Assembly: GCA_013824905.1 (NCBI GenBank)
Contig: PNOO01000012.1
Coordinates: 1-20,555 of the forward strand
Direction: 5' to 3'
Source: Syntrophus sp. (in: bacteria)
GTDB lineage: Bacteria; Desulfobacterota; Syntrophia; Syntrophales; UBA5619
DNA length: 20,555 bases
The notes under the pieces are model-generated. The model was not told the DNA's origin. It saw only the letters and a list, made by a program, of their open reading frames with translations, and ran no database searches. Positions 15,696 through 20,555 of this stretch are shown here, in pieces. How positions within the stretch are numbered: the stretch's first letter is position 1; each line of letters begins with the position of its first letter. The position numbers were made by a program, and so were the translations under genes.

Positions 15696-15804
15696 CGCCG
15701 AACCTCCTTATTGTCTGGGGTTTTCCATAAGATTAATCATTCCGTAAACTCGCTGAAGATGAAATTAACAAAGACAATACCCTGTGCCATTTTCTTTACG
15801 TAGT

Positions 15805-15833
15805 TTTATAGCATAAACGCTAGGATTAGGCAA
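15805..15833 (-). promoter_or_regulatory. Predicted sigma70-type promoter of the small membrane protein gene
   Basis: On the minus strand TTGCCT (15828-15833) is followed after exactly 17 bases by TATAAA (15805-15810). The -10 box matches five of six positions and the -35 box four of six. The expected leader is about 100 bases. Confidence 0.5.
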
Positions 15834-15896
15834 GACGAATGTGGGTCGGACGAAAGTCAGCCGTACCTGCAAGGAGCATCGGTAGCGAGAAAATTC

Positions 15897-15925
15897 TTGA
15901 TTAATATCCTTTTTTAACTTACCAT
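15897..15925 (+). promoter_or_regulatory. Possible promoter of the his cluster
   Basis: TTGATT (15897-15902) and TACCAT (15920-15925) are 17 bases apart, each matching four of six consensus positions, in an AT-rich stretch just upstream of hisI. The leader would be about 35 bases, too short for a his leader peptide and attenuator, and none is seen. Confidence 0.35.
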
Positions 15926-15965
15926 TTTAGGGTTATCTCCTGGTTTATTTATGGGAGACCATTTA

Positions 15966-16358
15966 ATGATGCATGGGATTGTCATGAGGGAGCCGAATTT
16001 TGATAAAGGAAAGGGACTTGTTCCCGTTGTTGTCCAGGACGACGAGACAGGGGAGATTCTCATGCTGGCCTACATGAACAGGGAGGCTTGGCTAAAAACT
16101 CTTGCAACGGGGAAGGCACACTATTGGAGCCGATCCCGACAGAGTCTCTGGCTGAAAGGGGAGACCTCGGGCCATGTGCAGTTGGTCCGTGAGGTTCGAC
16201 TGGATTGTGATGATGATACCGTCTTGCTGAAGGTCAAACAGTTGGGCGACGCAGCCTGTCACACCGGTTACCGGTCATGCTTCTATCGCAAATGGGTTGA
16301 TGGAGATTTTGTCACAGCCGGGAAAAGGGTCTTTGATCCAAAGGACGTGTATAAATGA
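15966..16358 (+). CDS. hisI: Phosphoribosyl-AMP cyclohydrolase
   Basis: This enzyme opens the adenine ring of phosphoribosyl-AMP in the third step of histidine synthesis. It has 130 residues and is the cyclohydrolase alone, without the HisE pyrophosphohydrolase domain found in fused proteins. The zinc cysteines are C81 (DCDDD), C98 and C105 (ACHTGYRSCF). The DCDDD acids bind magnesium. Start: an ATG at 15951 has no ribosome site, while GGGAGA (15953-15958) lies seven bases before the ATG at 15966, giving MMHGIVMREP. The stop codon overlaps the hisG start (ATGA), so translation is coupled. Confidence 0.95.
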   Translation: MMHGIVMREPNFDKGKGLVPVVVQDDETGEILMLAYMNREAWLKTLATGKAHYWSRSRQSLWLKGETSGHVQLVREVRLDCDDDTVLLKVKQLGDAACHTGYRSCFYRKWVDGDFVTAGKRVFDPKDVYK

Positions 16359-17227
16359 ATAAACTGAAAATAGGGATTCCCAAAGGGAGCCTGGAATCCA
16401 ATACGGTGGACCTATTCAGGAGGGCGGGCTGGCACATCACCTATGACAGCCGGAGCTACTTTCCTGATATCAATGATGAGGAACTTTCCTGCACCCTGGT
16501 CCGTGCTCAGGAGATGTCCCGCTATGTGGAGGATGGCACACTCGATCTGGGGCTGACCGGACAGGACTGGATCACTGAAAACGAATCGGATGTCGTCTCC
16601 GTTCAGGATCTGATCTACTCCAAGACATCGACGCGACAGGCCAAATGGGTCCTCGTCGTCCGTGAAGACTCGCCCGTCCAAACGCTTGAGGATATGGAAG
16701 GCAAGAAGGTTTCGACAGAACTCGTGAACTTCACACGACGTTACTTCGCGGAGAGGAACATCAATGTCCATGTGGAGTTTTCCTGGGGGGCGACCGAAGC
16801 AAAAGTGGTTGAAGGACTGGTTGATGCCATCGTTGAGGTGACCGAAACGGGCACTACCATCCGAGCCAACAAACTGAAAATCATCCATGAATTGATGAAA
16901 ACCAATACCAAGCTGATTGCCAATCGGGAGGCGTGGGAGGATCCGTGGAAGAGGCAGAAGATAGAACAGATCAGGATGCTTCTCAACGGATCACTGCAGG
17001 CAATGGGGAAAGTGGGGCTGAAGATGAACGTCTCTCGGGAGAACCTCGGTCGTCTGGTGCTTGTTCTCCCCTCTCTGAAGGCGCCGACGATCTCCGGACT
17101 CTATTCAGAGGACTGGCTTGCCGTGGAGACTATCGTGAACGCAAATGCAGTCCGGGATCTGATCCCTCTTCTCAAAGAGGCGGGGGCGGAGGGAATCATC
17201 GAGTACCCGTTAAATAAGGTCATCTGA
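16355..17227 (+). CDS. hisG: ATP phosphoribosyltransferase, long form
   Basis: This enzyme catalyses the first committed step of histidine synthesis, joining ATP to PRPP. The 290-residue length identifies the long form. Its catalytic domain (IPKGSLESNTVDLF at the start, DLGLTGQDW near 65, and the PRPP loop EVTETGTTIRANKL near 160-173) is followed from about residue 215 by an ACT-like regulatory domain. In this family that domain binds histidine for feedback inhibition, so no HisZ partner is needed. The gene overlaps hisI by four bases and precedes hisB by 14. Confidence 0.97.
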   Translation: MNKLKIGIPKGSLESNTVDLFRRAGWHITYDSRSYFPDINDEELSCTLVRAQEMSRYVEDGTLDLGLTGQDWITENESDVVSVQDLIYSKTSTRQAKWVLVVREDSPVQTLEDMEGKKVSTELVNFTRRYFAERNINVHVEFSWGATEAKVVEGLVDAIVEVTETGTTIRANKLKIIHELMKTNTKLIANREAWEDPWKRQKIEQIRMLLNGSLQAMGKVGLKMNVSRENLGRLVLVLPSLKAPTISGLYSEDWLAVETIVNANAVRDLIPLLKEAGAEGIIEYPLNKVI

Positions 17228-17241
17228 AGGAGGAAACGGCC

Positions 17242-17832
17242 ATGCGGAAGGCGACTATCCAGAGAAAGACTACGGAGACTGAGGTTTCGGCGGCCATTGA
17301 CCTGGACGGAAAAGGGGAAGGACACATTGACACCTCTGTCCCCTTTCTCGATCATATGCTGAACCTTTTCGCCCGGCACGGTCTTCTGGATCTCACCATC
17401 CGAAGCCAAGGCGATACCGAGATCGACGATCATCACCTTGTGGAGGATGTGGGAATCTGCCTGGGGCAGGCCGTCCGAAAGGCCCTGGGGGACAGGAAAG
17501 GGATCAGCCGCTATGGCGCGGCGGTGGTGCCGATGGACGAGAGCCTTTGCAGCGTAGCGATGGATCTTTCGGGCAGACCCCATCTGATCTGGCACGCCGA
17601 AATCGGCGAAGGAAGGATCGGAGAATTCGACCCGACGCTTCTCCGAGAATTTTTCAAGTCATTTTCCGATCATAGTGGAATAACATTGCACATCAACCTC
17701 GTCTATGGTACAAATCTCCACCATATGGCGGAGGCGATATTCAAGGCTTTTGCCCGCGCTTTTAAAGGGGCGATTGCGATAGAAGAACGGGTAGAGGGTG
17801 TCCTGTCTACCAAAGGTTCCCTGGAGGGCTGA
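17242..17832 (+). CDS. hisB: Imidazoleglycerol-phosphate dehydratase
   Basis: This manganese enzyme converts imidazole-glycerol phosphate to imidazole-acetol phosphate. It has 196 residues, the monofunctional bacterial form without the phosphatase domain of enterobacterial HisB. The metal-binding histidine signatures are clear: FLDHML, DDHHLVEDVG near residue 60, SDHSG near 142, and GTNLHHMAEAIFKAFARA near 155. AAGGAGGA lies seven bases before the ATG. It follows hisG closely and should share its transcript. Confidence 0.97.
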   Translation: MRKATIQRKTTETEVSAAIDLDGKGEGHIDTSVPFLDHMLNLFARHGLLDLTIRSQGDTEIDDHHLVEDVGICLGQAVRKALGDRKGISRYGAAVVPMDESLCSVAMDLSGRPHLIWHAEIGEGRIGEFDPTLLREFFKSFSDHSGITLHINLVYGTNLHHMAEAIFKAFARAFKGAIAIEERVEGVLSTKGSLEG

Positions 17833-17887
17833 AGACCGGGAAGGGCATCGCCAAATCGGGGTGCAGGGATTGGGACAGGCTGAAAGA

Positions 17888-17915
17888 ACGCCGAAACTCC
17901 CGGGGAGTTCGGCGT
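17888..17915 (+). repeat. Strong hairpin between hisB and the lipoprotein gene
   Basis: ACGCCGAA plus CTCC pairs with GGAG plus TTCGGCGT around the loop CGG, with a single bulged A, for 12 base pairs. It starts 56 bases after hisB and ends about nine bases before the AGAGGGGG ribosome site of the next gene. No T run follows, so it is more likely a processing or stability element, or a control of downstream translation, than a terminator. Confidence 0.55.
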
Positions 17916-17937
17916 TCAGAGACAAGAGGGGGTCGTC

Positions 17938-18639
17938 ATCATCAAAAAGTCAGCCTGTTTTCGTAGGGTTCTATACGGCCTATTTTCTGTCTGCCTTTTT
18001 CTGCCCATGGTCATGGGCTGTCATTATCGCGAGGATTCAGCTGTTTCCGCTCCCGAAGGGAAGCTCGTTTTCGATAGGATTGCCGTGGTCCCTTTCCAAC
18101 AGATCGTTCCTGATGAGTCGATGAGCGGCACCGTTCGCTGTCCTCTCTGTGGGATAACCGTCAATGCCTCAGCAACGCAGGGAAATCCGGAAAGGGTGCT
18201 GGAGACGCTTTTCCTGGAGCAATTGGAAAAAAACCAACCGAAATTCAGTCTCATCGCAGGGGAACGGGCCGCCGGAATCTTCCGCAGGGTGTCCGCGAAC
18301 TCCCTCAAGACCCCCCTCCGTCAGGTGCTGCGCGATGTGGGAAGCGAGCTCGGAGCGGAGGGCGTCGTAGCCGGGTTCCTCTACCGTTTCCGGGAGAGGA
18401 AAGGGGTTGCCTATACCGTCGAACAGCCTGCATCGGTTGCCTTTGAAATTCATCTTTTGCGGGTCGACGACGGAGCGCTCGTCTGGCGGGGCAGCTTCGA
18501 TAAAACGCAAAGTTCACTCATGGAGGATCTCTTCCAGTTTTCCTCGTTTTATCGTGGAAAGGGGCGGTGGGTCACAGCAGAGGAGCTGACAGAAGAGGGG
18601 CTCGAACAGGTCCTGAAGACCTTTCCCGGCATGCCGTAG
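17938..18639 (+). CDS. Predicted outer-membrane or periplasmic lipoprotein, unknown function, no canonical start codon
   Basis: The first ATG in this frame is at 18007, but it lies inside an evident lipoprotein signal. The frame is open upstream to 17884 and reads IIKKSACFRRVLYGLFSVC and on through LPMVMGC. That gives a basic n-region, a hydrophobic core and a lipobox VMGC whose cysteine codon is at 18019. AGAGGGGG (17925-17932) is five bases before tandem ATC codons at 17938 and 17941. No ATG, GTG or TTG occurs between 17884 and 18006. The gene may use ATC, or a start codon may be mutated or misread. The mature part has a RCPLCG pair of cysteines and a C-terminal alpha/beta segment (GVVAGFLYRFRER, ASVAFEIHLLRVDDGALVWRGSFDK) recalling CsgG/LpoB-like lipoproteins, which is a loose resemblance. 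It interrupts the his genes. Confidence 0.7.
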   Translation: MIKKSACFRRVLYGLFSVCLFLPMVMGCHYREDSAVSAPEGKLVFDRIAVVPFQQIVPDESMSGTVRCPLCGITVNASATQGNPERVLETLFLEQLEKNQPKFSLIAGERAAGIFRRVSANSLKTPLRQVLRDVGSELGAEGVVAGFLYRFRERKGVAYTVEQPASVAFEIHLLRVDDGALVWRGSFDKTQSSLMEDLFQFSSFYRGKGRWVTAEELTEEGLEQVLKTFPGMP

Positions 18640-18723
18640 TGTTTTTTCCTGAGTCGCTTCCGAGACCGGTCTGCGCCGGATTTCCGTAAACCGAAGACGC
18701 TTATTTTTAGGGAGAGTCCCTCC

Positions 18724-19500
18724 ATGATTGTCATTCCGGCGATTGATCTGAAAGATGGGCGTTGCGTACGTCTTATCCAAGGAGACTTCGGACGGGCAAC
18801 CATTTACGCAGACGATCCGGTAGAAATGGCCTCCATATGGAAGAGTAAGGGCGCCGAGCGCCTCCACGTGGTCGATCTGGACGGTTCTCTCGCCGGTATC
18901 CCTCGTCATGAGGCGGTGATCCGGGATATCGTGACACAGACGGGGTTGCCGCTTCAGGTCGGCGGCGGTATCCGAGAGATGAGAACGGTGGAGGCCTACC
19001 TGGGAATGGGAGTCCGGTGGGTGATCCTCGGTACGGCTGCCTTGCGGGATCCTGAGTTCGTCCGGAACGCCTGCCGTGAGTTTCCGGATCGAGTGATCCT
19101 TGGCATCGACGCACGCGGAAGTCAACTCGCTGTCCAGGGATGGACGGAAATGCAAGCGGAAACCTCAGTGGCGCTGGCGCGCCGTTTTGAAGACGCCCGC
19201 CCCGCTGCCCTCGTTTATACGGACATCATGAGAGATGGAATGGAAACCGGGGTCAATATTGAAAGCACACGGGAACTGGCCGAATCTGTCGAGATTCCGC
19301 TTATTGCCTCCGGCGGGGTATCTGGGATGCGGGATATCGAAAATCTCATGAACATAGAGGGACGGGAAATTTTCGGTGTGATCGCAGGAAAGGCCCTCTA
19401 TACGGGAGCCCTCTGCCTTGCCGATGCCATTGCCTTCGCGAAAAGCCGCCGGAAGGGAGGGTACGTTCCCGAACAGGAGATTGGGGCCGGGAATGCTTAA
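18724..19500 (+). CDS. hisA: Phosphoribosylformimino-5-aminoimidazole carboxamide ribotide isomerase
   Basis: This TIM-barrel enzyme performs the Amadori-type isomerisation of ProFAR to PRFAR in histidine synthesis. It has 258 residues. The catalytic aspartates are D8 (PAIDLKDG) and D129 (GIDARG). Phosphate-binding loops are visible as QVGGGIRE near residue 80 and IASGGVSG near 195, and YTDIMRDGMETG carries D167. TrpF-type bifunctionality cannot be judged from sequence. A GGGAGAG ribosome site is close upstream. Its usual partner hisF does not follow; a HIT gene does. Confidence 0.95.
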   Translation: MIVIPAIDLKDGRCVRLIQGDFGRATIYADDPVEMASIWKSKGAERLHVVDLDGSLAGIPRHEAVIRDIVTQTGLPLQVGGGIREMRTVEAYLGMGVRWVILGTAALRDPEFVRNACREFPDRVILGIDARGSQLAVQGWTEMQAETSVALARRFEDARPAALVYTDIMRDGMETGVNIESTRELAESVEIPLIASGGVSGMRDIENLMNIEGREIFGVIAGKALYTGALCLADAIAFAKSRRKGGYVPEQEIGAGNA

Positions 19501-19538
19501 GGCGCGGACCGGGTAGGTGATGAAGGAGGTTATGAACA

Positions 19539-19883
19539 GTGGAGGACTGCATATTCTGCAAAATCACGGCAGGTGAGATTCCCTGCCGGAAGGTGTATGA
19601 AAATGAGAAGGTCTTGGCATTTGAAGATATCCACCCGATGGCGCCGGTCCATGTCATCATCATTCCCAAACAGCATATAGCCACCCTGATGGATGTTGAC
19701 GAGGAAAGAATGGCCGACCTCCAGTCCATGATAACCGCGGCCCAGGAGGTGGCCCGTGTGAAGAAGGTCGATGGGAGAGGCTTCCGGTTGGTGATCAACT
19801 GCAACAGGGAAGGGGGGCAGGTGGTTTTCCATCTCCATATGCATCTCTTGGGCGGGTTGCGGCTCAAGGACGGGCTTGCCTGA
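19539..19883 (+). CDS. HIT family protein (Hint/PKCI-like nucleotide hydrolase)
   Basis: This is a small cytosolic histidine-triad protein of 114 residues. The triad HLHMHLLGG places the catalytic histidines at H98, H100 and H102, and the N terminus CIFCKITAGEIPC matches the Hint branch, which hydrolyses adenosine 5'-phosphoramidates and related nucleotides. Translation starts at GTG, nine bases after AAGGAGG. An ATG between them is out of frame. It is 38 bases after hisA and probably on the same transcript. HIT genes are often found near his genes in related bacteria, but a role in histidine synthesis is not established. Confidence 0.92.
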   Translation: MEDCIFCKITAGEIPCRKVYENEKVLAFEDIHPMAPVHVIIIPKQHIATLMDVDEERMADLQSMITAAQEVARVKKVDGRGFRLVINCNREGGQVVFHLHMHLLGGLRLKDGLA

Positions 19884-19900
19884 GAAAAGGACTTTTCGAA

Positions 19901-19928
19901 TTGACAAAACGCAAAGAGGATCTAGTTT
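19901..19928 (+). promoter_or_regulatory. Predicted promoter of the yqeY-dnaG unit
   Basis: Consensus TTGACA (19901-19906) is followed after 16 bases by TAGTTT (19923-19928), in the short gap between the HIT gene and yqeY. It would separate the housekeeping replication unit from the his transcript. The spacing is one base short of ideal and the -10 box is moderate. Confidence 0.5.
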
Positions 19929-19954
19929 AAACTGGACGGGGACAGGTGAGAATC

Positions 19955-20401
19955 ATGGCTTTCAAGGAAAAAATTGCCGAGGAGATGGTCCTGGCCGCCA
20001 AGGCGAAGGACAAAATCCGTTTGTCGGCCCTGCGTATGCTGAAAAGCGGTTTGCATAACCGGGAAATAGATCTGAAGCGCGAGCTCGGCGAAACCGAATT
20101 TCTCCAGCTTCTCTCCTCCATGGTCAAGCAGCGGAAGGATTCCATCGAACAGTTTGCTAAGGGCGGACGGACGGATCTCGTGGAAAAGGAGGAGGCCGAA
20201 CTCACGGTGATAGAAGAGTTCCTACCGGCGCAGCTGTCGGAGGCCGAACTCGATGCGGCAATCGCAGAGGCTGTCAGTGAGGTGGGCGCCGTTGGGGTTC
20301 GGGACATGGGAAAGGTGATGAAAGTCCTGATACCGAAGTTGACCGGTCGCGCCGACGGCAAAGCCGTAGGTGAGAAGGTCAAGGCGAGATTGTCCGCATA
20401 G
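19955..20401 (+). CDS. yqeY: GatB/YqeY domain protein
   Basis: This 148-residue cytosolic helical protein resembles the C-terminal tail domain of the amidotransferase subunit GatB, which binds tRNA. The precise role of stand-alone YqeY is uncertain. Typical features are the N-terminal FKEKIAEEMVLAAKAKDKIR and RLSALRMLKSGLHNREID, then EEFLPAQLSEAELDAAI, and the closing DMGKVMKVLIPKLTGRADGK. A GTG at 19946 lies within the ribosome site AGGTGAG. The ATG at 19955 is better placed and gives MAFKEK. It is followed after 13 bases by dnaG, a conserved pairing. Confidence 0.93.
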   Translation: MAFKEKIAEEMVLAAKAKDKIRLSALRMLKSGLHNREIDLKRELGETEFLQLLSSMVKQRKDSIEQFAKGGRTDLVEKEEAELTVIEEFLPAQLSEAELDAAIAEAVSEVGAVGVRDMGKVMKVLIPKLTGRADGKAVGEKVKARLSA

Positions 20402-20414
20402 GGAGGATCGGCGT

Positions 20415-20555
20415 TTGAATGGGTCTATTCCCGATGATAAGATTGAAGAGATCCGTAGAAGGGCCGATATCGCTTCTCTGATCGGGGAATATGTGATCCT
20501 GAAAAAGGCGGGGAAGAATTATCTCGGTCTCTGTCCCTTTCACCAGGAGAAAACA
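20415..20555 (+). CDS. dnaG: DNA primase (partial, N terminus only)
   Basis: DnaG makes RNA primers at the replication fork. The 47 codons present read from a TTG start, seven bases after GGGAGGA, as NGSIPDDKIEEIRRRADIAS followed by LIGEYVILKKAGKNYLGLCPFHQEKT. This is the N-terminal zinc-binding domain, with the first two ligands C40 and H43 of the CHC2 finger. The rest lies beyond the window. In many bacteria rpoD follows, but that cannot be seen here. Confidence 0.95.
   Translation, partial: MNGSIPDDKIEEIRRRADIASLIGEYVILKKAGKNYLGLCPFHQEKT

Noticed and set aside
15774..15789. Sigma54-like TGGCAC followed by TTGT on the minus strand before the small membrane protein gene
   Set aside because: The spacing between the two elements is one base too long and the -12 GC is GT. 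The sigma70-type pair at 15805-15833 fits better.

Overview
The window looks like a stretch of a Gram-negative, anaerobic deltaproteobacterial (Desulfobacterota) chromosome. It could be a Syntrophales-type syntroph, but that placement is inference. The clues are a long-form HisG in a his cluster next to a yqeY-dnaG unit, a hybrid kinase with HDFNN-type HisKA, a fused ADP-forming acyl-CoA synthetase, a DctP-type TRAP transporter and a lipoprotein signal. Gene density is high and codon use is even. I see no rRNA, tRNA, CRISPR array, insertion sequence or phage gene.

Layout. (1) At 1-1019 a glycine-rich protein tail and its terminator are followed by a lone crotonase-fold enzyme with its own terminator. 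(2) At 1098-4070 a membrane-bound hybrid histidine kinase stands alone behind a good sigma70-like promoter. (3) From 4286 to 9816, ileS, lspA, ktrB and ktrA run on the plus strand: tRNA charging, lipoprotein signal peptidase, and a two-part K+ uptake channel. (4) A nested palindrome at 9828-9931 sits where plus and minus genes converge. (5) From 14990 down to 9951 a minus-strand operon encodes dctP, dctQ, dctM and an ADP-forming acyl-CoA synthetase. This looks like uptake of a carboxylate coupled to thioester chemistry. (6) At 15004-15950 there is a hairpin-rich upstream region, a small two-helix coiled-coil membrane protein on the minus strand, and divergent promoters. (7) From 15966 to 19883 lie hisI, hisG, hisB, an unrecognised lipoprotein, hisA and a HIT-family gene. 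hisF, hisH and hisE are not in the window. (8) From 19901 a promoter leads into yqeY and the start of dnaG, which runs off the right edge.

Most genes are ordinary housekeeping. The most useful points are start-site corrections (crotonase, kinase, lspA, dctM, hisI, yqeY), the lipoprotein whose evident signal peptide has no ATG, GTG or TTG start, the TRAP plus acyl-CoA synthetase operon, and several strong intercistronic hairpins. I did not find a convincing new defence, mobile or RNA-guided system.
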